50,543 bases of DNA, taken from contig JBBSCG010000009.1 in the NCBI GenBank assembly GCA_038250515.1, forward strand, positions 1 to 50,543. Reading direction: 5' to 3'. Origin of the DNA: JAICUY01 sp038250515 (GTDB lineage: Bacteria > Chloroflexota > Limnocylindria > QHBO01). The notes under the pieces are model-generated. The model was not told the DNA's origin. It was given only the letters and a program-made list of their open reading frames with translations, and did not search any database. How positions within the stretch are numbered: the first letter of the stretch is position 1; every line of letters begins with the position of its first letter. The position numbers and the translations under genes are program-made. This document shows, one piece after another, positions 26,428 to 35,630 of the stretch.

Positions 26428-27527
26428 GCGGTCGCGAGAGCCTTGCGCTGGCTGTCGATGGTCTCCATGAGCTCGTCGAACGACTTGGCGAACGACTCGA
26501 CGCCCTCCTTGATCAGCTCGTCCGTGACGGTCTCCATGTCGACTCCCTGTGCGCCCAGGTCGCGAAGCGCCTGCCGAGCGTCATCGACGCGCTGGTCCAC
26601 CGTGCGCTGCACATTGCCGTGGTCGAGGAATGCCTTGATCGTATCGAGCGGCATGGTGTCGACCGTTTCCGGACCGATGAGCTCCTCGACGTACAGCACG
26701 TCCCGGAAGTCCGGATTCTTCGTCGAGGTGCTGGCCCACAGGCAGCGCTGCACCTGCCCGCCGGCCGCGCGCAGCTCCGCGAAGTCCGGGCCGTGGAAGA
26801 TCTCGAGATACGTCTGGTAGGCCATCTTGGCGTTGGCGATGGCAGCCTTGCCGATGACGTTCTTGGCGCTGTCGGTGCCGACCTCCTGCAGCTGCTTGTC
26901 GACCTTCGTGTCGACGCGACTGACGAAGAAGCTGGCGACCGATGCGATCCGGTCGATCGGCTGACCCTGCGCCCGGCGACGCTTGAGGCCTTCGATATAC
27001 GCCTGCGCCACGCGTCGATAGACGTCCACGCTGAACATCAGGGTGACGTTGATATTGATCCCCTCACGGATGCACTCGGTGATCGCCGGGATGCCGGCCT
27101 CGGTGGCAGGGATCTTGACGAAGACGTTCGGCCGGCTGAGGCGCGTCCACAGGTGCCGTGCCCGCTCTGCGGTTTTCGCGGAGTCGTCGGCGAGGCCCGG
27201 CTCGACCTCGATCGAGGCGAAGCCGTCGGTCCCGCCGGATGCGTCGTACACGGCCCGTAACGCATCGGCCGCGTCTCCGACGTCGGCGATCTCGATCTCC
27301 TCGAAAATCTGGTCGTTGCTGTGGCCCGCATCGATCTGCTGCTTGATGAGCTCGTCGTACTGCCCGCTGGCGACCCCTTTTGCGAAGATGGTCGGGTTGC
27401 TGGTCAGCCCGCGCAGACCCTGGTCGATGAGGTCGGCGAGCCGACCGCTGGTGATCAGGTCACGGTCGATAAAGTCGATCCACGGGCTCTGGTCCTGCTC
27501 CTTGTGGAGCCTCTGAAGCGTGTTCAT
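26424..27527 (-). CDS. tal: Transaldolase
   Basis: A 367-residue TIM-barrel enzyme of the non-oxidative pentose phosphate branch. It moves a dihydroxyacetone unit between sedoheptulose-7-phosphate and glyceraldehyde-3-phosphate. Motifs: GLTSNPTIFAKGV near residue 40, the Schiff-base Lys in NVFVKIPATEAG, NINVTLMFSVDVYR and ASVASFFVSRVDTKVD. Length and sequence match the long form found in actinobacteria and cyanobacteria. ATG 27527 forms an ATGA overlap with the transketolase stop. Confidence 0.93.
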   Translation of the reverse strand: MNTLQRLHKEQDQSPWIDFIDRDLITSGRLADLIDQGLRGLTSNPTIFAKGVASGQYDELIKQQIDAGHSNDQIFEEIEIADVGDAADALRAVYDASGGTDGFASIEVEPGLADDSAKTAERARHLWTRLSRPNVFVKIPATEAGIPAITECIREGININVTLMFSVDVYRRVAQAYIEGLKRRRAQGQPIDRIASVASFFVSRVDTKVDKQLQEVGTDSAKNVIGKAAIANAKMAYQTYLEIFHGPDFAELRAAGGQVQRCLWASTSTKNPDFRDVLYVEELIGPETVDTMPLDTIKAFLDHGNVQRTVDQRVDDARQALRDLGAQGVDMETVTDELIKEGVESFAKSFDELMETIDSQRKALATA

Positions 27528-29398
27528 GACGTCCCTCTCTTTGTTCCCGCCCCGACGAGTTCGCCGCGCACGAGCGCGCGGGCGGCATCGACAATATGCG
27601 CAGCATCGATGCCTGCGGCGGCCAGCTGCTGCTCCGGCGTCGCCGATCCCGGCAGGTGGTCGACCGCCAGCTTCACGATGCGCGGTCGCTCGTCGGTGTC
27701 GGCAAAGACTTCGAGCACCGCGTCCCCAAGGCCGCCCTGCGGCCAGTGATCTTCAACCGTAATGAGGCGGCCGGTGTCGCGTGCCGCGGCGCGCAACGTC
27801 TCGACATCGATTGGCTTGACCGAGTAGAGGTCAATGACGCGCGCATTGATGCCGTCGCTGGCCAGCGCGTCCGCTGCCTTCATGGCCTCATGCAAGGTGA
27901 TCCCCGCCCCGATCAGCGTCACGGCGTCGTCATCGGTCCGTCGAACGACCTTGCTGCCGCCGATGCTGAACTGCTCGTCCGGTGAATAGATGATCGGCGT
28001 CTTCTCGCGCGTCGAGCGCAGAAAGACGATCCCCTCGCGATCGGCCATCTGAGCCACCAGCTGCGCGGTCTGGTTCGCGTCCGACGGATAGAGCACCGTG
28101 CTGCCGAACACCGCCCGCAGGCTGGCGATGTCCTCGAGTGCCATCTGCGACGGCCCGTCCTCGCCGATGCTCACGCCGGCATGCGAGCCCACCAGGCTGA
28201 TATCGGCCTGGCTGATGGCGCCCATCCGCACGAAGTCGTAGGCGCGGCTCAGGAATGCCGCGAAGGTGCTGGCATACGGCCGCCAACCGCGAACCTGCAT
28301 GCCGATCGCCGCCGCAACGAGCTGCTGCTCTGCGATGTACATCTCGAAGTAGCGCTCCGGATGCGCCTTCTTGAAGATCTCGGAGTAGGTCGAGTTGCTC
28401 ACCTCGCCGTCGAGCGTCACGACCTTGCCGTTGGCGCTGCCCAGGGCGGCGAGCGCCTCGCCGTAGGCCTTGCGCACCGCCTCCGTGCCGCCGAGCTCGT
28501 AGCGCGGCAGCTCCAAGGTCTTGCTCGTCTCGAAAACGTGTGGCTCGCCATCCGAGATCGGCTTCGGCACGTCGACGTGGATATTCCGCTCGCCGCCGAG
28601 CACCCTGATCGCTTCCTCGGGATTCGGCACGACCTTGCCGTGCGCGCCGTTCTTGTTGGCGACCTCCGGGTCGCCCTGCCCCTTCACCGTGCGCGCCACG
28701 ATGCAGGTTGGCTTGCCCCTGACTGATGCCGCCTCGCCGAACGCCATGTCGACCGCATGCACGTCGTGCCCGTCGACCTCGATGGCGTGCCAGCCGCAGG
28801 CCTCCAGCCGTGCCTTGAAGTAGTCGAGATTCCAGCCGTGCATCGTTTCGCCGGTCTGACCCAGCCTATTCACGTCGATGATCGCCGTCAGGTTGTCGAG
28901 CTCGTTGAAGGCGGCATGCTCGATCGCCTCCCAGATAGATCCCTCGGCCATCTCCGAATCGCCGCACAGGACCCACACGTGGTACGGCAGCTGGTCGAGC
29001 CGCTTACCGGCGAGGGCCACGCCGACACCGATCGGAAGGCCCTGGCCCAACGAGCCGGTCGCCACGTCAACCCACGGGATCAACGGGGTGGGGTGGCCCT
29101 GTAGCCGGCTGCCCTGCTGACGGAAGGTGAGCATCTCCTCGTCGCTGATCGCGCCGGCGGCCTTGTACATCGAGTACAGCAGCGGCGACGCGTGGCCCTT
29201 GGAGAAGATGAGGTGGTCGTTGTTCGGGTTCTGGGGCGCATCGAAGTCGTAGTGGAGGTACTTCGACATGAGCACCGCCATGAGGTCTGCCGCGGACATC
29301 GAGGACGTCGGATGGCCGGACGCGGCCGCCGCGCTGGAACGGATGGAATCGACGCGCAGCTGCTGGCCGAGTTCACGCCAGTGGTCGAGGTCATTCAT
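27524..29398 (-). CDS. tkt: Transketolase
   Basis: A 624-residue thiamine-diphosphate enzyme, first gene of the pentose phosphate operon. The TPP-binding motif is visible as VLCGDSEMAEGSIWEA through IDVNRLGQ. Also present are LIFSKGHASPLLYS, the MYIAEQQLVAAAIG segment with the catalytic Glu, and the pyrimidine-binding AGVSIGEDGPSQMALED. The length of about 620 fits the animal and archaeal-like transketolase type more than the 660-residue E. coli type. The start at ATG 29398 has a MNDLDHWRELG N-terminus typical of this type. The region upstream (29399-29511) separates it from a divergent small membrane protein and shows no strong promoter by eye. Confidence 0.93.
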   Translation of the reverse strand: MNDLDHWRELGQQLRVDSIRSSAAAASGHPTSSMSAADLMAVLMSKYLHYDFDAPQNPNNDHLIFSKGHASPLLYSMYKAAGAISDEEMLTFRQQGSRLQGHPTPLIPWVDVATGSLGQGLPIGVGVALAGKRLDQLPYHVWVLCGDSEMAEGSIWEAIEHAAFNELDNLTAIIDVNRLGQTGETMHGWNLDYFKARLEACGWHAIEVDGHDVHAVDMAFGEAASVRGKPTCIVARTVKGQGDPEVANKNGAHGKVVPNPEEAIRVLGGERNIHVDVPKPISDGEPHVFETSKTLELPRYELGGTEAVRKAYGEALAALGSANGKVVTLDGEVSNSTYSEIFKKAHPERYFEMYIAEQQLVAAAIGMQVRGWRPYASTFAAFLSRAYDFVRMGAISQADISLVGSHAGVSIGEDGPSQMALEDIASLRAVFGSTVLYPSDANQTAQLVAQMADREGIVFLRSTREKTPIIYSPDEQFSIGGSKVVRRTDDDAVTLIGAGITLHEAMKAADALASDGINARVIDLYSVKPIDVETLRAAARDTGRLITVEDHWPQGGLGDAVLEVFADTDERPRIVKLAVDHLPGSATPEQQLAAAGIDAAHIVDAARALVRGELVGAGTKRGTS

Positions 29399-29511
29399 GT
29401 GCCGATATGGCTCCGCAAGTTATCTGCCGATGGTTCTTATGGACCATGATACGAGCCTCGGCCACGGCTCACCGAACCCGGCTCACGCGGGTCGCCGCGT
29501 ATGCTCGACCG

Positions 29512-29700
29512 ATGCGAACGACGTGGATGGTGGTGGGCCTGCTGCTGGCGGTCGCCGGGCTGATCTGGATACTGCAGGGCTTCAATATTTCATTCGCGCC
29601 CAAGAGCTTCATGACCGGCGATGGCCTGTGGATCGTCCTTGGCGCGCTAACGCTGCTGGCCGGCCTGACCCTCGCCGCGTGGAGCTGGCGCCAGGCCTGA
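29512..29700 (+). CDS. Small two-helix membrane protein
   Basis: A 62-residue protein consisting almost entirely of two hydrophobic helices (about residues 4-20 and 38-57) joined by a short loop with a Ser-Phe-Met-Thr-Gly-Asp-Gly sequence. ATG 29512 is the best start; the frame continues upstream but those codons encode no hydrophobic or conserved segment. It is divergent from transketolase, and its TGA lies three bases from the stop of the convergent hydrolase gene. Function unknown. Confidence 0.55.
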   Translation: MRTTWMVVGLLLAVAGLIWILQGFNISFAPKSFMTGDGLWIVLGALTLLAGLTLAAWSWRQA

Positions 29701-29703
29701 CGT

Positions 29704-30288
29704 TTACTCCAGCGCGACGCCCGCGGCTGCCATTTCGGCGATCGCCCGCTCACCGTCATCGGGCTGCAGGTCGACCGCGGCGACGGCATCGCTCACCAGG
29801 ACGGTCTCGAACCCCAGGCGTTGCGCATCCAATGCCGTGGCCCGCACGCAGTAGTCGGTCGCCAGGCCACACACCACCACGCGCCGGGTCTCACGCTCGC
29901 GCAGCATCGGTTCAAGGCCGGTCGAGGACTCGGCGCCGTTGAGCGGATCCCGCATGCTGAAGGCCGAGTAGCCATCCTCGCCGCCGGTGCCCTTGCGAAT
30001 GCGCTCGCCCTCGACCCGTAGCGACGGATGCAGCTCGGCGCCCCAGGTGCCGCCGACGCAGTGCACCGGCCAGATTCCGCCGTCACCGGCAAAATGCGGC
30101 GTGGCCGCCGGATGCCAGTCCTGCGTGTAGACGACGATCGCCTCCGCCTCGCGGGCGCGCGAAACCTCGTCGTTGATGCGCGGAATGATCGCCTCGCCGC
30201 CGCGTACGCTCAGGCTGCCGGCGGGATCCGCGAAGTCGTTCTGGACATCGACCACCAACAGGACAGTCCGCGGATCGTAGAGGGTCAC
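29704..30288 (-). CDS. pncA: Isochorismatase-family hydrolase, nicotinamidase-like
   Basis: A 194-residue cysteine hydrolase. The catalytic Asp is in LLVVDVQNDF, the metal-binding Asp/His in YTQDWHPA followed by the TPHF segment, and the nucleophilic Cys in VVVCGLATDYCVRATALDA. This set is typical of nicotinamidase (nicotinamide to nicotinate, for NAD salvage), with other isochorismatase-like amidases as alternative. The start is GTG 30288. It appears monocistronic and convergent with the small membrane protein gene. Confidence 0.82.
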   Translation of the reverse strand: MTLYDPRTVLLVVDVQNDFADPAGSLSVRGGEAIIPRINDEVSRAREAEAIVVYTQDWHPAATPHFAGDGGIWPVHCVGGTWGAELHPSLRVEGERIRKGTGGEDGYSAFSMRDPLNGAESSTGLEPMLRERETRRVVVCGLATDYCVRATALDAQRLGFETVLVSDAVAAVDLQPDDGERAIAEMAAAGVALE

Positions 30289-30314
30289 TGCCCCATCTTA
30301 CCGATGCGCCCGCG

Positions 30315-30506
30315 TCAACTCCGCATGGCGGCCTGAATGTACGGAATCAGCCCGAGCAGCCCGGCGATGATGAGGTAGATGGCCACGATGTAGTTGAGGA
30401 TCCGTGGAAAGATCAGGATCAGGACGCCCGTCACGAGCGCGAGCAGCGCTGCCCAGAAGAACCAGGCGCTGCTGATGTCGAATGTCACCTCTCCGAACAT
30501 CGGCAT
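30315..30506 (-). CDS. Small membrane protein, DUF3096-like
   Basis: A 63-residue protein with two hydrophobic helices. The segment ILIFPRILNYIVAIYLIIAG matches the short DUF3096 type of membrane protein, of unknown function. ATG 30506 has GGAGGTG eight bases upstream, a strong ribosome binding site. Its stop is 27 bases from the nicotinamidase start on the same strand. It is divergent from ctaC. Confidence 0.7.
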   Translation of the reverse strand: MPMFGEVTFDISSAWFFWAALLALVTGVLILIFPRILNYIVAIYLIIAGLLGLIPYIQAAMRS

Positions 30507-30599
30507 GATCGTTGCACCTCCGCATCGCAATCCATGCAGCATCCATGCCCGCCGAGTGAGGCGGCTCGCGGCGACCGGCGCAGTAGCATTGGACTCCGA

Positions 30600-31319
30600 A
30601 TGCAGGCAGTCATCACCCCACGCAGGCTGTTCGTGGCAACGATCCTTCTGATCGGGGCGCTGCTGACCGGATGCGCTCCGTCGCCTGTCACCGTCCAGGG
30701 TCAGGACGTGGCCTGGCTGTATGGAATGTTCATGATCGCGGCGGTCGTCGTCTTCGTCGTCGTGACGGGCCTGATCGGGTGGAGCGTCATTCGCTACCGA
30801 GCGACACCCGACAACGGCGAGCCCGCCCAGTTCAACACCAACGTGCCCCTCGAGATCGTGTGGTGGGCGCTGCCGACCCTGCTGGTCATGGGCCTGTTCG
30901 TGATCAGCGCGCAGGTCCTGGCGAACGTCGACAACAAGGCCGATGCGGCTGCGCTGACCGTCGACGTGGAGGGGTTCCAATGGCAGTGGCGCTTCACCTA
31001 TCCAGACAGCGGCGTGACGATCACCGGCCAGGTCAGCAACCCACCTGAGATCACCCTGCCCGTCGGGCGCGAGGTGACGTTCGTGCTGAAGTCGCCGGAC
31101 GTGATCCACTCCTTCTACGTGCCGCGCTTCCTGATCAAGCGCGACACCGTGCCGGGCATCACCAACCACGTTTCGCTGACGATCAACGAGGCGGGAACGT
31201 ACAGCGGGCAATGCGCCGAGTTCTGCGGCCTGCTGCACAGCGACATGCGCTTCTCCATCCGCGCCGTCCCCGCGTCGGACTTCGACACCTGGCTCAAGCA
31301 GCAGCAGGCCACGCCATGA
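30600..31319 (+). CDS. ctaC: Cytochrome c oxidase subunit II
   Basis: A 239-residue lipoprotein subunit carrying the CuA centre that accepts electrons from cytochrome c. The N-terminus is a lipoprotein signal with lipobox Leu-Leu-Thr-Gly-Cys (Cys25). Two membrane helices follow, then the periplasmic cupredoxin domain. The CuA site is complete: His in DVIHSFYVP, and CAEFCGLLHSDM with Cys205, Cys209, His213 and Met216. An aromatic FQWQWRF patch for electron entry is present. I chose ATG 30600 because it directly precedes the signal sequence; a TAGCAT -10-like hexamer ten bases upstream suggests a short or absent leader. No C-terminal haem domain. It overlaps ctaD by ATGA. Confidence 0.93.
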   Translation: MQAVITPRRLFVATILLIGALLTGCAPSPVTVQGQDVAWLYGMFMIAAVVVFVVVTGLIGWSVIRYRATPDNGEPAQFNTNVPLEIVWWALPTLLVMGLFVISAQVLANVDNKADAAALTVDVEGFQWQWRFTYPDSGVTITGQVSNPPEITLPVGREVTFVLKSPDVIHSFYVPRFLIKRDTVPGITNHVSLTINEAGTYSGQCAEFCGLLHSDMRFSIRAVPASDFDTWLKQQQATP

Positions 31320-32962
31320 CCACCGCCGAACTGGAGCAGGGTACGATGACGTTACCCAGAGCGCGGCGCGGCGGGATCGTCAGCTACGTCACCACGACTG
31401 ATCACAAGAAGATCGGGCTGCTCTACATCTTCAGCGCGCTCGTCTTCTTCCTGCTCTCCGGTCTGCTGTCGCTGTTCATGCGGGCGGAGCTGACCGCGCC
31501 GGGACTCCAGTTCATGGACCGCGCGACATACAACCAGCTCTTCACCATGCACGGCACCGGGATGATCTTCTTCTTCGCCGCACCGGTGGCCATCGGTCTG
31601 GCGAACTACTTCATCCCATTGCAGATCGGGGCGCCGGACGTCGCCTTCCCACGCCTCAACGCCTTCAGCTATTGGCTCTTCCTGTTCGGTGGGCTGACCG
31701 CCTTCTCCGGCTTCCTGAGCGCGACCGGCGCCGCGGCGTTCGGCTGGACCGGCTACGCGCCGCTGTCGGACGCCACCTACTCGCCGGGCATCGGCGCGAA
31801 CCTGTGGATCATGGGCCTGATCATGAGCGGCGCCTCCGGGATCCTGGGCGCCCTCAACTTCATCGCCACGACCTTCACCATGCGCGCGCCGGGGATGACC
31901 ATGTTCCGGCTGCCGATCTTCACCTGGAACATCCTGGTGACCTCGCTGCTCATCCTGCTCACCTTCCCGGTGCTTACCTCCGCGCTGGCCATGCTGTTCA
32001 TCGACCGTACGCTCGGCGGCTCGTTCTTTGACCCGGCAACCGGAGGCAGTGCCATCCTGTGGCAGCACCTGTTCTGGTTCTTCGGCCATCCCGAGGTCTA
32101 CATCCTGATCCTGCCGTTCTTCGGCATCGTGACCGAGATCATCCCCGTCTTCAGCGGCAAGCGGATCTTTGGCTACCGCAGCTTCGTGTTCGCCACCATG
32201 CTCATCGGCGCGCTGTCGTTCAGCGTCTGGGCGCACCACATGTTCACCACCGGCGTGGTGAGCAACCTGTTCTTCGCGGTCACCTCGCTGCTGATCGCGA
32301 TCCCGACCGGCGTGAAGTTCTTCAACTGGATCGCCACCATGTGGCGTGGTCGGCTGCGCTTGCCGACACCGATGCTGTTCAGCATCGGCTTCCTGCTGGA
32401 GTTCCTGATCGGTGGCATCACCGGGCCGTTCCTGGCCTCCCCGAGCATCGATTACGCCGTGCACGACACGTACTACGTCGTCGCCCACTTCCACTACGTG
32501 CTGTTCGGCGGCTCGGTCTTCGCCGCGTTCGCCGGGTTCTACTTCTGGATGCCGAAGATGACGGGGCGGCTGTTGAGCGAGCGGCTCGGCAAGTGGCATT
32601 TCTGGCTGATGCTGATCGGCATGAACGTCACCTTCTTCCCGATGCACCAGCTCGGCCTTGACGGCATGCCACGCCGCGTCGCCGACTACCCTGCCAATGC
32701 GGGCTGGACCGGGCTGAACGTGCTGATCAGCGCGGGATCGGTTTTCATCGCCGTCTCGATCCTGATCTTTGCAATCAACGTGATCGTCTCGGTGTTCCTG
32801 CGTCGCGGCGTCGTTGCTGCCAATGATCCATGGGGCGGCTACTCACTCGAGTGGTGGACCACCTCGCCGCCGCCGCATCACAACTTCACCTCGCTGCCGC
32901 CCATCCACAGCGAGCGGCCGGTGTACGATGCTCATCACCACCTTCGAGAGCCCGATGGCTGA
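31316..32962 (+). CDS. ctaD: Cytochrome c oxidase subunit I (A1-type haem-copper oxidase)
   Basis: A 548-residue, twelve-helix catalytic subunit. Haem and copper ligands are present: His79 in FTMHG, His258 in FGHPEVYILILPFFG with the cross-linked Tyr and the proton-channel Glu, the His307-His308 pair, and His391/His393 in VVAHFHYVLFGG. The Gly-His-Pro-Glu-Val motif marks an A1-type enzyme. It starts at ATG 31316 within the ctaC stop (ATGA). The C-terminus ends in a Pro/His-rich tail after LEWWTTSPPP. It ends inside the next gene by eight bases. No subunit III gene follows. Confidence 0.95.
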   Translation: MTTAELEQGTMTLPRARRGGIVSYVTTTDHKKIGLLYIFSALVFFLLSGLLSLFMRAELTAPGLQFMDRATYNQLFTMHGTGMIFFFAAPVAIGLANYFIPLQIGAPDVAFPRLNAFSYWLFLFGGLTAFSGFLSATGAAAFGWTGYAPLSDATYSPGIGANLWIMGLIMSGASGILGALNFIATTFTMRAPGMTMFRLPIFTWNILVTSLLILLTFPVLTSALAMLFIDRTLGGSFFDPATGGSAILWQHLFWFFGHPEVYILILPFFGIVTEIIPVFSGKRIFGYRSFVFATMLIGALSFSVWAHHMFTTGVVSNLFFAVTSLLIAIPTGVKFFNWIATMWRGRLRLPTPMLFSIGFLLEFLIGGITGPFLASPSIDYAVHDTYYVVAHFHYVLFGGSVFAAFAGFYFWMPKMTGRLLSERLGKWHFWLMLIGMNVTFFPMHQLGLDGMPRRVADYPANAGWTGLNVLISAGSVFIAVSILIFAINVIVSVFLRRGVVAANDPWGGYSLEWWTTSPPPHHNFTSLPPIHSERPVYDAHHHLREPDG

Positions 32963-33404
32963 GGAGCTGCGCTTCTTCCTGCGCACCGGCGTCTATTCGA
33001 TCGTGGTCGGCACGGTCTACTGGTTCGTCAGCTACGAGGTCGCGGGCAGCGTGCTGCTGACCTTCGTAGTGTTCGCGTCCCTGGTATTCGTGGGCGTGGC
33101 CGGGGCGTTCGTGCGGGAGGCACGCAACGAGATCGTCCCCCGGCAAGGTTCCGGTCCGGTCCGCCTGGTGGGTTCCCTCAACCGCCTGCTGGGCTTCGAG
33201 GAGCACGCCGGCTCCGCGACCGATGAGCCGCTGGCGGCCGGCCTTGAGCCGATCCCGACCGGCAGCATCTGGCCGTTGGTGGCCGCAATTGCGGCGCTGC
33301 TGCTGCTGCTCGGCCTGGTCTACGGTCCGTGGCTGCTGCTGCCGGGCGTCGTCCTGGCCGCGGGCACGATCTGGGGCTGGGTGACGCAGCTCGACGCGCG
33401 CTAG
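32955..33404 (+). CDS. ctaF: Cytochrome c oxidase subunit IV-like protein (CtaF-like)
   Basis: A 149-residue membrane protein with two helices near the N-terminus (about 9-28 and 30-50) and two close to the C-terminus (about 103-140), joined by a charged loop. Position and layout resemble the small subunit IV (CtaF) of actinobacterial aa3 oxidases. I chose ATG 32955, overlapping the ctaD stop in ATGGCTGA; an in-frame ATG nine codons earlier is possible. It converges on the MFS gene, and both TAG stop codons overlap in CTAG (33401-33404). Confidence 0.65.
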   Translation: MAEELRFFLRTGVYSIVVGTVYWFVSYEVAGSVLLTFVVFASLVFVGVAGAFVREARNEIVPRQGSGPVRLVGSLNRLLGFEEHAGSATDEPLAAGLEPIPTGSIWPLVAAIAALLLLLGLVYGPWLLLPGVVLAAGTIWGWVTQLDAR

Positions 33405-35122
33405 CTGCGTTCCTGGCCAGGTCGCCACTCGGGCGGCCGCTCTGGCCACCGCTGATCGTCGGGCGATCCCGGGGCTGGCGCCTCGAGCGTCGGCTCGACC
33501 GCAGCGGCGCTCTCCGCAACGACGCCCTCGGCGTCGCCGAAGTGACGGCGCAGCGGCAGCTCGGGCAAGCCGAAGAGGACCACCAGCACCGAGATGCCGG
33601 CCGCGGCCACTCCGAGCCACAGTGCGCTGCCGATTGCCAGGCTGAACGCCTCGTGGAAGCCGGCCACGATGTTGGGAATGAACGGCTCGACCAGCGGCTT
33701 GAACTGGTCGGGCGTCTTCGACAGGATCTGCGCCCCCAGGTTTCCGACCGCCGAGATGTCGCTGTTGTTCACCTGGCCCGATCCGAACTGGGTCACCAGC
33801 TGCTGCGGCACCCCGGCCGCGGCGAGCTGCTTGGGCACCTCAGCGGTCAGCGCGTTACCGAACAACGTGCCGGCAATCGCCAGGCCGACGGTGCCGCCGA
33901 CCTGTCGGAAGAATGTGAGATCGCTGGTGGCGACGCCGAGCTGGCTGAACGGCACGGCGTTCTGCACCACGATGGTGAAGGCGGCCATGGTCGGACCCAG
34001 GCCGACACCGGCGATGATCATCCACAGCCAGATCGTGGGCAGGCTCGTTTCCGCGCGCAGGTTGGTCATCAACAGCAGCCCGACCGACATGACGGCCATC
34101 GCCCCCACGACCAGCCACTTGTACTTACCGGTCTTGCTGATGAAGAAGCCGGAGGCGATGGAGCTGCCGAGCAACCCGACCAGCAGCGGGAACATCTGGT
34201 AGCCCGATTCGGTTGCAGACGAGCCGTAGACCACCTGGAACCAGCGCGGCACGAAGATGATCGCCCCGAAAAAGCCGAAGGCTGCCAGGAAGACCGCCAC
34301 CACTGACGCGGTGAAGGTTCGGTTCTTGAACAGGCCCAGCGGCACGATTGGCTCGGCGGCGCGCGACTCGACCCACACGAACAGCGCGGTGAAGGCAACT
34401 CCAACCAGGATCAGCCCACCAACGAAGGGATCGGTCCAGTCGGCGGACTGCTTGTTGGTCAGGCCGATCAGGATCGGCACGATGGCCGCCGCGAAGACGC
34501 CGCTGCCGAGGTAGTCGATATTGCCGGCTGCCTCCGGATGCCTGATCGGGGGCAACAGCCGCCAGATGATGTACAGGGCAACCAGTCCGACCGGCAGGTT
34601 GACGAAGAAGACCCAGTGCCACGACAGGTTATCGGTCAGGAATCCTCCGAGGAACGGACCGATGAGCGCGCTGATGCCGAAGACGGCGCCGAACAGGCCC
34701 TGGTACTTGCCGCGCTCGCGTGGGGTGAACAGGTCGCCGATGACGGCCAGGCTGATCGGGAAGATCGCGCCGGCGCCCAGTCCCTGGAAGCCTCGCGCCG
34801 CGATGAGCTGCCACATCTCCTGCGAGATGCCGGAGAGGACCGATCCGGCCAGGAAGAGGCCGATGCCGAGCATCATCATCGGACGCCGGCCGACAAGGTC
34901 CGAGATCTTGCCGTAGATCGGTCCAGTCACGGTGCTGGTCAGCAGGTAAACCGTGACCACCCAGACGTACAGGTCGTTGCCATGCAGGTCGCTGACGATG
35001 CGCGGCAGGGCGGTGCCCACGATCGTCTGGTCGAGCGCGGAAAGGAAGAGTGCGAGCAGGATCGCGCCGAGAATTTCGAAGCGGGCGCGCGGGTCGAGCT
35101 GAATCGGACCCTGGTTGGTCAT
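33401..35122 (-). CDS. MFS drug exporter, DHA2 family (EmrB/QacA-like, 14 helices)
   Basis: A 573-residue proton-coupled exporter. The N-terminal helix has the DHA2 motif ALFLSALDQTIVGTALPRI. Motif A is GKISDLVGRRPMMM and motif C is the glycine-rich FGISALIGPFLGGFLTD. About fourteen hydrophobic helices are countable, with a long polar C-terminal tail rich in Glu and Pro. ATG 35122 overlaps the MarR stop (ATGA), so regulator and pump are made together, as in emrR-type operons. Substrate unknown; hydrophobic toxicants or antibiotics are typical. Confidence 0.88.
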   Translation of the reverse strand: MTNQGPIQLDPRARFEILGAILLALFLSALDQTIVGTALPRIVSDLHGNDLYVWVVTVYLLTSTVTGPIYGKISDLVGRRPMMMLGIGLFLAGSVLSGISQEMWQLIAARGFQGLGAGAIFPISLAVIGDLFTPRERGKYQGLFGAVFGISALIGPFLGGFLTDNLSWHWVFFVNLPVGLVALYIIWRLLPPIRHPEAAGNIDYLGSGVFAAAIVPILIGLTNKQSADWTDPFVGGLILVGVAFTALFVWVESRAAEPIVPLGLFKNRTFTASVVAVFLAAFGFFGAIIFVPRWFQVVYGSSATESGYQMFPLLVGLLGSSIASGFFISKTGKYKWLVVGAMAVMSVGLLLMTNLRAETSLPTIWLWMIIAGVGLGPTMAAFTIVVQNAVPFSQLGVATSDLTFFRQVGGTVGLAIAGTLFGNALTAEVPKQLAAAGVPQQLVTQFGSGQVNNSDISAVGNLGAQILSKTPDQFKPLVEPFIPNIVAGFHEAFSLAIGSALWLGVAAAGISVLVVLFGLPELPLRRHFGDAEGVVAESAAAVEPTLEAPAPGSPDDQRWPERPPEWRPGQERS

Positions 35123-35619
35123 CGAACGGTCTCCTTCGTCGCGTCGACCCTCTGAAAGGCGATGCGCAGGTGATGAATGGATTGCAGCAGCGCCTCTCGC
35201 TGCTCCTGGGTCATGTCGCTGAGGGCCACCGTGAGACGGCGGCGCCGGATGAGCTCGAGCTTGCGCAGCTGTGCCATGCCGGCGCGGGTCAGGCGCACGA
35301 GCACAACGCGTCGGTCACCCTCATCGCGCAGGCGCTCCACGACACCGCGCTGCTGCATGCGGCTCACCAGACCGGTCACGTTCGGGAGTGCCGCACCGAG
35401 CGTTTCGGCAATGGTTCCCATCGTCATCGCACCCCGCGTGTCGAGCAGGCTCATCAGGTGCAGGTGCGACATGCTCAGGCCCAGCTCATGGCAGCGTTGG
35501 GCGAAGACAGAGCGCTCTCCGGCGATGATCGGCTGCAGCTCGGTCCAGAGCGCGTCCACCTGAGCGTCGAGTCCGTCGGCCGGTTCGCCGTGCGTAGCCG
35601 GGCTAATAGTTCGTGTCAC
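35119..35619 (-). CDS. MarR-family transcriptional regulator
   Basis: A 166-residue winged-helix repressor. The DNA-binding core is visible: LSMSHLHLMSLLD, TMGTIAETLGAALPNVTGLVSRM as helix-turn-helix, then GVVERLRDEGDRRVVLVRLT as the beta wing with the conserved Asp-x-Arg-Arg. The start is GTG 35619, which lies inside a perfect inverted repeat that is probably its own operator. There is no ribosome binding site, and the -10 CATAAT ends eight bases before GTG, so the transcript may be leaderless. It probably represses itself and the downstream MFS exporter, and is released by a small ligand. Confidence 0.88.
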   Translation of the reverse strand: MTRTISPATHGEPADGLDAQVDALWTELQPIIAGERSVFAQRCHELGLSMSHLHLMSLLDTRGAMTMGTIAETLGAALPNVTGLVSRMQQRGVVERLRDEGDRRVVLVRLTRAGMAQLRKLELIRRRRLTVALSDMTQEQREALLQSIHHLRIAFQRVDATKETVR

Positions 35620-35630
35620 CAGAACTATTA
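35604..35630. promoter_or_regulatory. MarR operator: perfect 9-base inverted repeat
   Basis: TAATAGTTC and GAACTATTA are exact reverse complements separated by nine bases, 27 bases in total. The site covers most of the predicted -10 and the GTG start codon of the marR-like gene, so a bound dimer would block RNA polymerase. MarR dimers typically recognise AT-rich palindromes of this kind, and the site stands out in GC-rich surroundings. Confidence 0.75.

Noticed and set aside
30315..31238. Minus-strand frame of 307 codons spanning ctaC
   Set aside because: Only its last 63 codons are real (the DUF3096-like protein, with its own strong ribosome binding site at ATG 30506). The rest is antisense of ctaC.
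31352..32647. Long minus-strand open frame (431 codons) opposite ctaD
   Set aside because: The product is Glu/Arg/His/Gln-rich with no hydrophobic core or family resemblance, and it is the antisense of a certain gene in GC-rich DNA, where long empty frames are expected.
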